Source: Roseateles depolymerans
Lineage (GTDB): Bacteria; Pseudomonadota; Gammaproteobacteria; Burkholderiales; Burkholderiaceae_C
Assembly: GCF_003387155.1 (NCBI RefSeq)
Contig: NZ_QUMT01000002.1
Coordinates: 625,694 to 689,693, forward strand
DNA: 64,000 bases
Direction: 5' to 3'
Below, piece after piece: positions 53,457 to 62,941 of the stretch; the first letter of the stretch is position 1; each line of letters begins with the position of its first letter. The position numbers and the translations under genes were made by a program. The notes beneath the pieces were generated by a model. The model did not search any database, was not told where the DNA came from, and was given only the letters and a program-made list of their open reading frames with translations.

Positions 53457-54536
53457 ATGCGCGCCGAATCGCCTTCTTCGCCGGCAGCGGCTGCCGGAGC
53501 GCCCGCAACCCTCTCGCCGGTGGTGGCGGGGTTGGTCCAGGACATCCTGGCCGGCGCCGGTCCGCGCCAGCGTCGCGCCATGGCCAAGGCCATCACGCTG
53601 CTGGAATCCACCCGCAATGACCACCGGGTCCAGGCCGATGCGCTGCTGACCGAGTTGCTGCCGCGCACCGGCGCGTCCTTTCGCCTGGGCATCTCCGGCG
53701 TGCCGGGGGTGGGCAAGAGTACCTTCATCGAAACGCTGGGCCTGTCGCTCATCGAGCAGGGCCACCGCGTGGCGGTCCTGGCCATCGACCCCTCCAGCAG
53801 CGTCTCGGGCGGCTCCATCCTTGGCGACAAGACGCGCATGGAGCGCCTGTCCATGGACGAGCGCGCCTACATCCGTCCCAGCCCCTCCAGCGGCACGCTG
53901 GGCGGCGTCGCCGAAAAAACCCGCGAGGCCATGCTGGTCTGCGAGGCGGCGGGCTTTGACGTGGTGATCGTGGAGACGGTCGGCGTCGGGCAGAGCGAAA
54001 CCGCCGTGGCCGGCATGACCGACATGTACTGCCTGCTCCAACTGCCCAATGCCGGGGACGATCTCCAGGCCATCAAGAAAGGCGTGATGGAGCTGGCGGA
54101 CCTCGTGATGATCAACAAGGCCGATCTGGACGATGCGGCGGCCACCCGCGCACAGGCCCAGATCACCTCGTCGCTGCGGCTCTACGGCATGCACCGGCGC
54201 ACCGCGCCCGAGGTGGCCGCCGCCGCCTGGCAGCCGCGGGTGATGCGGCTGTCCGCGCTGAAGGGGCAGGGCCTGGCCGAGTTCTGGTCCGCCGTGACCG
54301 AATTCAGAACCGTCCAGGACCGCAACGGCGGCCTGGCCCATAAGCGACGCCAGCAGGCCCGCACCTGGATGTGGGAACGCATCCAGGCCGGCCTGCAGCA
54401 ACAGTTCATGTCCGCCCCCGCCGTGCGGCAGGTGATGGACGAGACCCTGGCCCAGGTGCTGGAAGGCCGGCTGGCCGCCTCGACGGCGGCGCGCCGGCTG
54501 CTCGCACGATTCTCCGGAGACAACACAGATGCATGA
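53457..54536 (+). CDS. meaB: MeaB-type GTPase, methylmalonyl-CoA mutase chaperone
   Basis: This encodes a 359-residue G3E P-loop GTPase. Walker A GVPGVGKS lies at about residues 81-88, the [12 protein letters not shown]-type switch is present as [13 protein letters not shown], and the base-recognition motif is NKAD. MeaB/ArgK proteins load and protect adenosylcobalamin on the mutase. The start four bases after the mutase stop and the 8-bp overlap with the next gene indicate tight coupling. The short Ser/Pro/Ala stretch at the N-terminus is variable in the family. Confidence 0.93.
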   Translation: MRAESPSSPAAAAGAPATLSPVVAGLVQDILAGAGPRQRRAMAKAITLLESTRNDHRVQADALLTELLPRTGASFRLGISGVPGVGKSTFIETLGLSLIEQGHRVAVLAIDPSSSVSGGSILGDKTRMERLSMDERAYIRPSPSSGTLGGVAEKTREAMLVCEAAGFDVVIVETVGVGQSETAVAGMTDMYCLLQLPNAGDDLQAIKKGVMELADLVMINKADLDDAAATRAQAQITSSLRLYGMHRRTAPEVAAAAWQPRVMRLSALKGQGLAEFWSAVTEFRTVQDRNGGLAHKRRQQARTWMWERIQAGLQQQFMSAPAVRQVMDETLAQVLEGRLAASTAARRLLARFSGDNTDA

Positions 54537-56061
54537 CATTCAACAAATGCTCGAAAACAAGCGCGAGCAGGCCCGCCAGGGTGGGGGAGAACGCCGCATC
54601 GCGGCCCAGCATGGCAAGGGCAAGCTGACCGCGCGGGAGCGGCTGGACCTGCTGTTTGACGACGGCACTTTCGAAGAATGGGACATGTTCGTCGAGCACC
54701 GCTGCGTGGACTTCGGCATGGCCGACCAGCGCATTCCGGGCGACGGCGTGGTGACCGGCTACGGCATGATCAACGGCCGCCTGGCCTTTGCCTTCAGCCA
54801 GGACTTCACCGTCTTTGGTGGGGCCCTGTCCGAAGCCCATGCAGAGAAGATCTGCAAGGTGATGGACCAGGCGATGAAGGTCGGCGCGCCGGTGATCGGC
54901 CTGAATGATTCGGGCGGCGCGCGCATCCAGGAAGGGGTGGCGTCCCTGGGCGGATATGCCGAGGTCTTCCAGCGCAATGTGATGGCCTCGGGCGTCATTC
55001 CGCAGATCAGCATGATCATGGGCCCCTGCGCCGGTGGCGCGGTCTATTCCCCGGCCATGACCGACTTCATCTTCATGGTGAAGGACTCGAGCTACATGTT
55101 TGTCACCGGCCCGGAAGTGGTCAAGACGGTGACGCACGAGGAAGTGACGGCGGAAGAGCTGGGCGGTGCCGCCACCCACACCAGCCGCAGCGGCGTGGCG
55201 GACCTGGCGTTGGAGAACGACGTCGAAGCCATCCTGATGCTGCGACGCTTCTTCAACTACCTGCCGCTGAACAACCGCGAGAAGGCGCCGTGCCGCCCCA
55301 GCGGCGACCCGGGCAATCGTCTGGACCATTCGTTGGACACCCTGGTGCCGGACAACCCGAACAAGCCCTACGACATGAAGGAGCTGATCCTGAAGGTGGT
55401 GGACGACGGCGATTTCTTCGAGCTGCAGCCGGAGAACGCCAAGAACATCATCACCGGCTTCGGGCGCATGGAAGGGCAGACGGTGGGCATCGTGGCCAAC
55501 CAGCCGCTGGTGCTGGCCGGGTGCCTGGACATTCGCAGCAGCATCAAGGCCGCGCGCTTCGTGCGCTTTTGCGATGCCTTCAATATCCCGGTGATCACCT
55601 TCGTGGACGTGCCCGGGTTCATGCCGGGCACCAGCCAGGAGTACGGCGGCATCATCAAGCATGGCGCCAAGCTGCTGTATGCCTATGCGGAGTGCACGGT
55701 GCCCAAGGTGACGGTGATCACCCGCAAGGCCTATGGCGGTGCGTATGACGTGATGAGCTCCAAGCACCTGCGCGGCGATGTGAACTTCGCCTGGCCCAAT
55801 GCGGAGATCGCGGTGATGGGGGCCAAGGGCGCGGTGGAGATCATCTTCCGCGAGGACAAGAACGATCCGGTCAAGCTCGCGGCGCGGGAGGCGGAATACA
55901 AGGAGCGGTTTGCCAATCCTTTCGTGGCGGGCGCACGCGGCTTCATTGACGACGTGATCCAGCCGCATGAGACGCGCAAGCGCATCTGCCGCTCGCTCGT
56001 GATGCTCAAGGACAAGCAGCTCGACAACCCGTGGCGCAAGCACGGGAACATTCCTCTGTAA
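54529..56061 (+). CDS. pccB: Propionyl-CoA carboxylase beta subunit (carboxyltransferase)
   Basis: This encodes a 510-residue carboxyltransferase that moves the carboxyl group from biotin to propionyl-CoA, giving methylmalonyl-CoA. Both crotonase-like halves are present: [20 protein letters not shown] and [16 protein letters not shown] in the first; [28 protein letters not shown] and [15 protein letters not shown] in the second. Length and sequence match PccB rather than AccD. GGAG precedes the ATG, which lies inside the end of meaB. pccA follows after 12 bp. Confidence 0.94.
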   Translation: MHDIQQMLENKREQARQGGGERRIAAQHGKGKLTARERLDLLFDDGTFEEWDMFVEHRCVDFGMADQRIPGDGVVTGYGMINGRLAFAFSQDFTVFGGALSEAHAEKICKVMDQAMKVGAPVIGLNDSGGARIQEGVASLGGYAEVFQRNVMASGVIPQISMIMGPCAGGAVYSPAMTDFIFMVKDSSYMFVTGPEVVKTVTHEEVTAEELGGAATHTSRSGVADLALENDVEAILMLRRFFNYLPLNNREKAPCRPSGDPGNRLDHSLDTLVPDNPNKPYDMKELILKVVDDGDFFELQPENAKNIITGFGRMEGQTVGIVANQPLVLAGCLDIRSSIKAARFVRFCDAFNIPVITFVDVPGFMPGTSQEYGGIIKHGAKLLYAYAECTVPKVTVITRKAYGGAYDVMSSKHLRGDVNFAWPNAEIAVMGAKGAVEIIFREDKNDPVKLAAREAEYKERFANPFVAGARGFIDDVIQPHETRKRICRSLVMLKDKQLDNPWRKHGNIPL

Positions 56062-56073
56062 GGAACCGCTCCC

Positions 56074-58122
56074 ATGTTCAAGAAGATTCTGATTGCCAAC
56101 CGCGGTGAGATCGCCTGCCGCGTGATCCAGACGGCGCGCCGCATGGGCATCGCCACGGTGGCCGTGTATTCGGAGGCGGACAAGGACGCGCGGCACGTGG
56201 AGCTGGCCGATGAGGCCGTGCTGCTGGGGCCGGCGCCCTCGCGCGAGTCGTATCTGGTGGCCGACAAGATCCTGGCCGCGGCGCGTCAGACCGGCGCCGA
56301 AGCCATTCATCCGGGCTATGGCTTCCTGTCGGAGAACGAGGACTTCGCCCGTCGCGTGGAAGAGGAAGGCCTGGTGTTCATCGGGCCCAAGCACTATTCC
56401 ATCGCCGCCATGGGCGACAAGATCGCCTCCAAGAAACTGGCCGGCGAAGCCCGCGTCAACACGATTCCCGGCCACAACGAGCCGATCGAGTCGGCGGAAG
56501 AAGCCGTGCAGATCGCTCAGCGGGTCGGGTATCCGGTGATGATTAAGGCCAGCGCCGGTGGCGGCGGCAAAGGTCTGCGCGTGGCCTTCAACGACAAGGA
56601 ATGCTTCGAAGGCTTCACCAGCTGCCGCAATGAAGCCCGCAACAGCTTCGGCGACGACCGGGTCTTCATGGAGAAGTTCGTCGAGGAACCCCGCCATATC
56701 GAGATCCAGGTGCTGGGCGACAGCCATGGCGAGGTGGTCTACCTCTGGGAGCGCGAATGCTCCATCCAGCGCCGCCACCAGAAGGTGATCGAGGAGGCAC
56801 CGTCCCCCTTCATCAGCGAAGCCACCCGCCGCGCCATGGGCGAGCAGGCCGTGGCCCTGGCCAAGGCGGTGAAGTACCAGAGCGCCGGCACCGTGGAATT
56901 CGTGGTCGGCAAGGACCAAAGCTTTTACTTCCTGGAGATGAACACCCGGCTGCAGGTGGAGCATCCGGTCACCGAATGCATCACCGGGCTGGACCTGGTG
57001 GAGCAGATGATCCGCGTGGCCGCGGGCGAGCCGCTGTCCTTCCGGCAGGAAGACCTCAAGCGTGACGGCTGGGCCATCGAATGCCGCATCAATGCGGAAG
57101 ACCCGTTCCGCAACTTCCTCCCGTCCACCGGACGCCTGGTCAAATACCAGCCGCCAGACACGACGATGGCGGCGGCCCGGCCAGAGCGTTTCGGCGTGCG
57201 GGTGGACACCGGCGTCTACGAAGGCGGCGAAATCCCGATGTTCTATGACTCGATGATCGCCAAGCTCATCGTGCATGGCACCGACCGCGCGGATGCGATT
57301 GCCAAGATGCGGGAAGCGCTCAACGGCTTTGTCATTCGCGGCATCTCCAGCAACATCCCGTTCCAGTCCGCACTGCTGGCGCATCCGGATTTCCAGGCTG
57401 GCCACTTCAACACCGGCTTCATCGCGCAGCACTACGCCAGCGGCTTCCATGCCGAGGACGTGCCGCATGACGACCCCGACTTCCTCGTTGCGCTGGCCGG
57501 CTTCATCCGCCGCAAGGCCCGTGAGCGTGAGGCAGGCATCAGCGGCCAATTGCCCGGCCACGAGGTGAAGGTGGAGACCGACTATGTGGCCGTGGTCCAT
57601 GAAGGCGGCGGGCGCTTCAGCCGCTTCCCGATGAGCATCACGGAATACGTCGGCAGCCTGGGCGAGGCCCTGGTGAGCGTGGGCGGCGGCCAGTCCTACC
57701 GCATCGTCAGCCAGTCGCGCCTCAATGACATCCGCATCAGCGGCACGGTCAACGGCCGCGCCTTCACTGCCCAGGCCGAGCGCGGCACGCCGAAGGCGCC
57801 GCTGGCCTACCGCATCCAGCACAACGGGCGGGCCATCGAGGTGACCGTGTTGTCGCCGCGCGCCGCCGAGCTGCATCAGCTCATGCCCTACAAGGCGCCG
57901 CCCGACACCAGCAAGCAGCTGCTGTCCCCGATGCCGGGCCTGCTGGTGCACATTGCGGTGCAGCCCGGCCAGGCGGTGCAGGCCGGTGAGCGCCTGGCGG
58001 TCATCGAGGCGATGAAGATGGAGAACATCCTGCTTGCCACCCAGGACGTGAAGGTGGCCGAGGTGCTGGCCAAGACCGGCGAAAGCCTGGCGGTGGATCA
58101 GCCGATCCTGCGCTTTGAATGA
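56074..58122 (+). CDS. pccA: Propionyl-CoA carboxylase alpha subunit (biotin carboxylase + BCCP)
   Basis: This encodes a 682-residue protein that carboxylates biotin with ATP and bicarbonate and carries the biotin. The biotin carboxylase domain covers residues 1-450 ([48 protein letters not shown]). A linker/BT domain follows. The biotinyl domain ends the protein with AMKMEN, Lys648 being the biotin site. AAGGA precedes the start. The 3' end overlaps the upstream part of the VOC gene's open frame. Confidence 0.94.
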   Translation: MFKKILIANRGEIACRVIQTARRMGIATVAVYSEADKDARHVELADEAVLLGPAPSRESYLVADKILAAARQTGAEAIHPGYGFLSENEDFARRVEEEGLVFIGPKHYSIAAMGDKIASKKLAGEARVNTIPGHNEPIESAEEAVQIAQRVGYPVMIKASAGGGGKGLRVAFNDKECFEGFTSCRNEARNSFGDDRVFMEKFVEEPRHIEIQVLGDSHGEVVYLWERECSIQRRHQKVIEEAPSPFISEATRRAMGEQAVALAKAVKYQSAGTVEFVVGKDQSFYFLEMNTRLQVEHPVTECITGLDLVEQMIRVAAGEPLSFRQEDLKRDGWAIECRINAEDPFRNFLPSTGRLVKYQPPDTTMAAARPERFGVRVDTGVYEGGEIPMFYDSMIAKLIVHGTDRADAIAKMREALNGFVIRGISSNIPFQSALLAHPDFQAGHFNTGFIAQHYASGFHAEDVPHDDPDFLVALAGFIRRKAREREAGISGQLPGHEVKVETDYVAVVHEGGGRFSRFPMSITEYVGSLGEALVSVGGGQSYRIVSQSRLNDIRISGTVNGRAFTAQAERGTPKAPLAYRIQHNGRAIEVTVLSPRAAELHQLMPYKAPPDTSKQLLSPMPGLLVHIAVQPGQAVQAGERLAVIEAMKMENILLATQDVKVAEVLAKTGESLAVDQPILRFE

Positions 58123-58132
58123 GGGCCGCACC

Positions 58133-58597
58133 ATGAGCGACAAACCGTACCGGATTCTGGGCATCCAGCAGATCGCCATCGGCGGGCCGGACAAGCAGGC
58201 GCTGCGGCGCCTGTGGGTGGACGTGCTGGGGCTGAGCGTGACCGGTCAGTTCACTTCCGAGCGCGAGAATGTGGATGAGGACATCTGCACCATCGGCAGC
58301 GGCCCGCACCGGGTGGAGGTCGACCTGATGCAGCCGCTGGACCCGGACAAGAAACCGGCCGTGCATGCCACGCCGCTGAACCACGTCGGCCTGTGGGTGG
58401 ACGATCTGCCCAAGGCGGTGGAATGGATGACGGCCCACGGCGTGCGCTTCGCTCCCGGCGGCATTCGCAAAGGCGCTGCGGGTTTCGACATCTGCTTCAT
58501 CCATCCCAAGAGCAATGACGAGTTCCCGATCGGCGGGGAAGGGGTGCTGATCGAGCTGGTGCAGGCGCCGCCGGACGTGATTGCTGCACTGGGCTGA
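58133..58597 (+). CDS. VOC-family protein, candidate methylmalonyl-CoA epimerase
   Basis: This encodes a 154-residue protein of the vicinal-oxygen-chelate fold. [20 protein letters not shown] supplies the second-module histidine and [10 protein letters not shown] the C-terminal glutamate ligand. The first-module ligand position, usually His in DHIGIAV, appears as Gln in IQQIAIG. Its place at the end of the propionyl-CoA operon fits an epimerase converting (S)- to (R)-methylmalonyl-CoA, but a lyase-like or other VOC role cannot be ruled out. The ATG of MSDKPY, 10 bp after pccA, is preferred to an ATG six codons upstream that lies inside pccA. Confidence 0.75.
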   Translation: MSDKPYRILGIQQIAIGGPDKQALRRLWVDVLGLSVTGQFTSERENVDEDICTIGSGPHRVEVDLMQPLDPDKKPAVHATPLNHVGLWVDDLPKAVEWMTAHGVRFAPGGIRKGAAGFDICFIHPKSNDEFPIGGEGVLIELVQAPPDVIAALG

Positions 58598-58714
58598 GCG
58601 AAACAGCCCTGTCCTGAGGCGATGGGTCCTTGTCATCCCCCATCCGGGAGAGTGAACCAGCGCCAGTCAGGGAGAGGGGGGCGCTTGGCGTAGCGGTCCC
58701 CGCTGACAGAATCA

Positions 58715-58736
58715 GGACCTCGATCTTCGAGGGTCC
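58715..58736 (+). promoter_or_regulatory. Hairpin covering the ribosome site of the sensor kinase gene
   Basis: GGACCTCGA pairs with TCGAGGGTCC across a 3-nt loop with one bulged G, ending 2 bases before the ATG at 58739. The only Shine-Dalgarno-like sequence, GAGGG (58729-58733), is in the 3' arm. Translation could therefore be limited by this structure. Confidence 0.5.
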
Positions 58737-58738
58737 GC

Positions 58739-61738
58739 ATGAGGCGACGCCGTATCTTTTTCGCATGGGTCGCAGCGCTCATCTTCGCCCTTGTTTCCCC
58801 GGCCACGTGGGCGCAGGGCCAACGCCACCTGGAACACTTTGCCTGGACCGATGTGCGCGGCGCACCCGGCGACGTGGCGGGCATTGCCCAAACCGCCGAC
58901 GGCCTGCTGTGGCTGGCCACCGACCGCGGGCTGGTGCGTTTTGACGGCGAGCATTTCCAGCTGGTGAACCTGGCGCCACCAGACGCCACCGAGCCGCAGA
59001 ATCTGGCGGATGTGTTTGTCATGCCGGACCAGTCGCTGATGGTGAGCTACCGTTCGTATGGCGTCGTACGGTATTGGCCCTCCACCCATCGAGTGGTCCG
59101 TCAGGGGCCGGCCTCCGGCCTGCCGGTGGCCCGGGCGGCTGGATTTGCAGTGGTCCAGGGGACGCTGGTGGTCGTCACCACCGCAGGGGTCTATTGGCAG
59201 GACGGTGAGCAGTGGCGCAAGTGGGCGCTGGGTCCTGCCCTGGGCGACGGTTATGTGGACATGATCTTCCCGGACGTCGATGGCACCTTGCTGCTGCGGA
59301 CCGAACACCTTCAATGGTTGCGGGCGCCCAGGCCGGGTGCGCCCGCGGTGCCGGCGGCCGAGCTGGCCGAAGTCGCCAATCTGTACCAGCTGCCGGATGG
59401 TCGATGGGTGCGCTGGATGAAGAACGGGGATCTCGTCCAGCCCGGGCTGCCCGCAGCGCCGGGGACGTCCGGAAAGCCTGGGACCCCCGGGCCTCCCCAG
59501 GTGCGGCACCTCGGACTGGAAGCACCCTACGGATTCATGCTCGATGCGCACGGCGACCTTTGGGTCTTCTTCACCGAGCACGGAAGCCTGCTCGTTCCGC
59601 AGGTGTTCGACGCGCGCCGCCCTTTGCAGCGCATTCGTCCGGCCGACATCACCGGGGTGAGCGGACCGGTGATGCTGTCGTATTTCCTGGATCGACAGGG
59701 CACCGTGTGGATGGGCACGTCCACCGGTCTGGACCGGTTTGGCATGGCGCCGGTCAATCCGGTGAAGCTGCCCGGCCGCGTGGGCGGGACGATCGGGCCG
59801 GACGCCAGGGGCGGCGTCTGGGTGACGCGCCAGGGCATTGCGCCGCTGTACATCCGCCCCGACCTGACCCAGCATCAGACCCTCGGCGATGACGAGGTCA
59901 AGAGCCATGGAGGCACCGCGGTCTACACCGCGCGGTCCGGTTCCGTGTTCATCGGGGGCTACGAACGGGTGTGGCAACTGGTGGGGGAGCACAGTGTCCC
60001 GCTGCAGCCGATGCCTGAGGCTGCGCAGGGTCGGTTGGTGCAGTCCCTGGCCGATGATCCAGACGGGCGCCTGTGGATGAGCCTGATGGACGGCGGCCTG
60101 TGGACGTGGAGGCAAGGTCGCTGGCAGTCGGTGACCGACGGCACCCTGGCGGGCCGGTGCACCATCCTCGCGGCGACGCCTCAAGGCATCGCCGCCGGGT
60201 TCGAGGATGGACGGCTGGTGCTGATCGACCACGGCCACTCCCGTCGCGTGCCCTTGCCGTCTGGCCTGGGTCGGATCCTGGCCCTGCATGCGAAGGGCGA
60301 CCAGCTCTGGGTCGGCGGCGATCAAGGGGTGCTGCTTGTGCGTCCGGGCAGCGTGGTCCCGCTGGTGCTGCAAGGCGCATCGCCGGGACGGGTCACCGGC
60401 ATTGTGGAATCGACCTCGGGGGATCTGTGGATCAACGAGGCCAATGGGCTGATCCGCATTGCCGCATCGGTGTTGGCCACCTGGCGCGCATCACCGCAAA
60501 CGCCCGTTCCCGCCGAGCGATATGGACCCACCGATGGCGTGCATGGGGCCTTGCATCCCAACCGGACGTTTCCGTCGCTGGTCGAGGAGCCTTCGGGCCG
60601 CCTGTGGATCAATCGTGGAGGCATCATCGCCTGGTTCGATCCGCAGGCCTTGCCGACCACTCGGACGGCCCTGCGGCCCTTGATCCTTGAAGCGGCGGTG
60701 GACGACACGCCGGTCTTCCCGCCGAACCGCATCGTGGCGAGCACGCCGGAGCAGCAGATCCGTCTGGTGTTTGCGGCGACCGATCTCCGGGATGCCGTCA
60801 CCACGCAGTTCCGCGTCATGCTCGAAGGCCTGGACAGCGATTGGACCTTGCTCGGCAACAACCGACGTTTTGCTTTCGGAGGGCTTGCGCCGGGCCACTA
60901 TCGTTTGAAGGTGCAGGCCGCAACGCCGCGCCAGCCGTGGGACGACGCGCAGATGGCGGTGGTGGAGGTGCAGGTGCTGCCGGCCCTCTACCAGACGTGG
61001 TGGTTCCGGGCCACGGTGATCCTGTTGGTGATGGTGACCGTCACGTTGATGATCCGGATCCGGATCCGATGGTTGCTGCGGCGGTCCGAGCAGTTGCTGG
61101 AGCTCAAGCTCCGGGAGCGCGAGCGGATCGCGCGGGACCTGCATGACAGCCTGCTACAGAGCATCGTCGGGCTCGTGCTCCAGATCCAGAGACACCTCCG
61201 GGGATTGGACGCCACGCATCCGGTGCGCCAGAAAGTGGAAGCGGCGCTGGAGCAGGCGGAAGGGGTCGTGGAGGAAACGCGGGAGCAACTGGTCAACGTT
61301 CGAGGGGAAGGCGTCGCGAGGGATCTGGCGATCAGTCTACAAAAGTCGCTGGCGGGTCTGCTGGCGGCAGAAGGGTGGGTGCTCAGGCTGTCCGAGCAAG
61401 GCCGGCAACGGTCGGTCCACCCGATCGTGGTGGAGGAGCTGATGGCGATCGTGCTGGAAGCGGCCCGGAATGCGATCTCGCATTCCGGCGGCCAGGCACT
61501 GGTGCTGGAGGTGAGCTATGGACGGCGAGACCTGCAGGTGCGTGTGGAGGACAACGGTCGCGGCATGGCGAAGTCCCTGGCCACCGGTGCGCAGGCGCCG
61601 CCGCTGCATTTTGGGCTGCGCGGCATGAAGGAGCGCGCCGAGGTGATCGGCGCCAGGATCGATTGGCTCCAGGGCTCGGCCGGCGGCACCTGCGTCCGGG
61701 TGACCGTGCCTGCCGGACTGGCCTATGTCTCCCGGTGA
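58739..61738 (+). CDS. Sensor histidine kinase with periplasmic beta-propeller (HisKA_3 type)
   Basis: This encodes a 999-residue membrane kinase. After a signal/anchor helix (FFAWVAALIFALVSPATWAQ) there is a large periplasmic region of propeller blades (GLLWLATDRGLVRFDGEHF; GTVWMGTSTGLDRFG; GDLWINEANGLIRIA). A Y_Y_Y-type beta domain follows (FRVMLEGLDSDWTLLGNNRRFAFGGLAPGHYRLKV), then a membrane helix (about residues 758-780). The kinase core has ERIARDLHDSLLQ with phosphoacceptor His802, and the ATPase N and G boxes (AARNAISHSGG, EDNGRGM). A LuxR-type response regulator would be its usual partner, but none is adjacent. The signal is unknown. Confidence 0.9.
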   Translation: MRRRRIFFAWVAALIFALVSPATWAQGQRHLEHFAWTDVRGAPGDVAGIAQTADGLLWLATDRGLVRFDGEHFQLVNLAPPDATEPQNLADVFVMPDQSLMVSYRSYGVVRYWPSTHRVVRQGPASGLPVARAAGFAVVQGTLVVVTTAGVYWQDGEQWRKWALGPALGDGYVDMIFPDVDGTLLLRTEHLQWLRAPRPGAPAVPAAELAEVANLYQLPDGRWVRWMKNGDLVQPGLPAAPGTSGKPGTPGPPQVRHLGLEAPYGFMLDAHGDLWVFFTEHGSLLVPQVFDARRPLQRIRPADITGVSGPVMLSYFLDRQGTVWMGTSTGLDRFGMAPVNPVKLPGRVGGTIGPDARGGVWVTRQGIAPLYIRPDLTQHQTLGDDEVKSHGGTAVYTARSGSVFIGGYERVWQLVGEHSVPLQPMPEAAQGRLVQSLADDPDGRLWMSLMDGGLWTWRQGRWQSVTDGTLAGRCTILAATPQGIAAGFEDGRLVLIDHGHSRRVPLPSGLGRILALHAKGDQLWVGGDQGVLLVRPGSVVPLVLQGASPGRVTGIVESTSGDLWINEANGLIRIAASVLATWRASPQTPVPAERYGPTDGVHGALHPNRTFPSLVEEPSGRLWINRGGIIAWFDPQALPTTRTALRPLILEAAVDDTPVFPPNRIVASTPEQQIRLVFAATDLRDAVTTQFRVMLEGLDSDWTLLGNNRRFAFGGLAPGHYRLKVQAATPRQPWDDAQMAVVEVQVLPALYQTWWFRATVILLVMVTVTLMIRIRIRWLLRRSEQLLELKLRERERIARDLHDSLLQSIVGLVLQIQRHLRGLDATHPVRQKVEAALEQAEGVVEETREQLVNVRGEGVARDLAISLQKSLAGLLAAEGWVLRLSEQGRQRSVHPIVVEELMAIVLEAARNAISHSGGQALVLEVSYGRRDLQVRVEDNGRGMAKSLATGAQAPPLHFGLRGMKERAEVIGARIDWLQGSAGGTCVRVTVPAGLAYVSR

Positions 61739-61981
61739 GGCGCTCCGGCCTACCTTTGACCTTGGCACCTAGGGGAGCAGAGAGCCGGACGAGTAGAGGC
61801 AATGAAGAGCTGCGCGCAAGCCACTGGCCAGTTCAAGTCATGCCGCCCGTTTTATCCAGTCAAGCGGGACTGTTGAGCCCACTGATTTGCAATTTTCTAG
61901 CAGCGCCCGCTGCGAGAGACTGCCGTTATCTCTCCATCGGTTCTATCCAGGAGTAGTCAACGTGGCAGCATTCCCGCTCGA
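61739..61981. other. Intergenic region before the accessory gene pair
   Basis: 243 bp with AT-rich patches (for example TTTGCAATTTTCTAG near 61890). A good ribosome site AGGAG at 61949-61953 is followed by GTG at 61962, opening only a 7-codon frame (VAAFPLE) whose stop overlaps the GTG at 61982. This could be a leader peptide coupled to the next gene, or a sign that its 5' end is disrupted. Confidence 0.4.
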
Positions 61982-62695
61982 GTGATCTCACATCGAGTTG
62001 CCGAACAGCTGCGCAACTCGGTGGTGGGCACCATGGACGAAACGACGAAAGCATGGTTTGTCACTTCAACGGTGACGGTGAAGAGGCATCGCGATCTTGA
62101 AGGCTGGCTTAGCGATGAGGAATTGATCCGCCTGTCAGGCGCGCCTAAGAACAGCATCTTGAACGTCAGTGTTCTGGATGGGCGTGCCATCGAGCTTCGC
62201 GTCACCAATTCCGACATTCTCCGGGAGGACATGGTCCGATTGCTGATCCAGGAATCGGACGGTTATTCGTTTCACGTCTTGAATGCCGCATTCGTCATCA
62301 ACGATTGGTTGCTGTCCCGGGGCATCGGCCCCAGAGGCGTGGTGATCCAGCTTCATCAGGCGCGAGAGCTCGGCTTCATTCGTTGTGTACGAACCTGGGC
62401 CCTCGGCAACCGAGCGTCGTTCGAGGCTGAAGTGCCGCTACGAGGCTATTACGTCTGGCCTCTCATGGGTTTCGATGCGCCGATTCCGAAACATTTGATA
62501 GACCACCCAGAGCTCCCCACTCAGATCGACCGTCACTCTTCGCTGCTGGATTTGATGAGCACGCCGGAAGGGGGGGCGTTCTGGTTCGAGCATGGGGAGA
62601 CGCTTTGGACTGAATTCGACCTGCGTCCCAGCTCGAGGAGTTGGAGGCGTCTAGCCCAATATACTGAAGACCGCCACATTGAGGTGCTGCCATGA
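61982..62695 (+). CDS. Unrecognised protein, 237 aa, lower-GC accessory gene
   Basis: The family is not recognised. The protein is soluble, mixed alpha/beta, with no signal or membrane segment. Notable stretches are FHVLNAAFVINDWLLSRGIGPRGVVIQLHQARELG and RGYYVWPLMGFDAPIPKHLIDHPELP. Codon use and GC are visibly lower than in neighbouring genes, suggesting acquisition from elsewhere. The start is uncertain: GTG at 61982 lacks a ribosome site of its own, ATG at 62033 is the alternative. It overlaps the next small gene by 4 bp (ATGA). It may belong to a toxin/immunity or effector set, but this is only a guess from the context. Confidence 0.6.
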   Translation: MISHRVAEQLRNSVVGTMDETTKAWFVTSTVTVKRHRDLEGWLSDEELIRLSGAPKNSILNVSVLDGRAIELRVTNSDILREDMVRLLIQESDGYSFHVLNAAFVINDWLLSRGIGPRGVVIQLHQARELGFIRCVRTWALGNRASFEAEVPLRGYYVWPLMGFDAPIPKHLIDHPELPTQIDRHSSLLDLMSTPEGGAFWFEHGETLWTEFDLRPSSRSWRRLAQYTEDRHIEVLP

Positions 62696-62886
62696 ATGCC
62701 CTTGAATTCCTGCGTCGTGTGACCCGCCCCATGTCCATGGCTGAGGCCAACCAGCTGGGTGCTTCGCGGGGGGCTGGGCGGGAAAATGCCACTTGCGATG
62801 ACACGCTCAGTGTCCAGCGCGCGGCTGCTGGACCTCGCCTGTGCACGACCCCGATGGGTGAGTCCACGACCCAACCAGTGACCTAG
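62692..62886 (+). CDS. Small protein coupled to the preceding gene, possibly truncated
   Basis: This encodes 64 residues beginning MNALEFLRRVTRPMSMAEANQLGASRGAG. The start overlaps the upstream stop as ATGA, supporting translational coupling. After residue 35 the sequence becomes low-information and cysteine/proline-containing, as if the original frame had been lost. It may be the remnant of a longer gene. No function can be proposed. Confidence 0.4.
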   Translation: MNALEFLRRVTRPMSMAEANQLGASRGAGRENATCDDTLSVQRAAAGPRLCTTPMGESTTQPVT

Positions 62887-62941
62887 CGCCAGCGGCGGCG
62901 GGGGGAGGTCGGTAAAGACCCGGCCCCCGAACTGCTGCTCA

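Noticed and set aside
54406-58194. A 1262-residue minus-strand open frame across the propionyl-CoA carboxylase genes
   Set aside because: It is antisense to two well-identified enzymes, rich in His/Arg/Leu with no domain, and typical of shadow frames in high-GC DNA.
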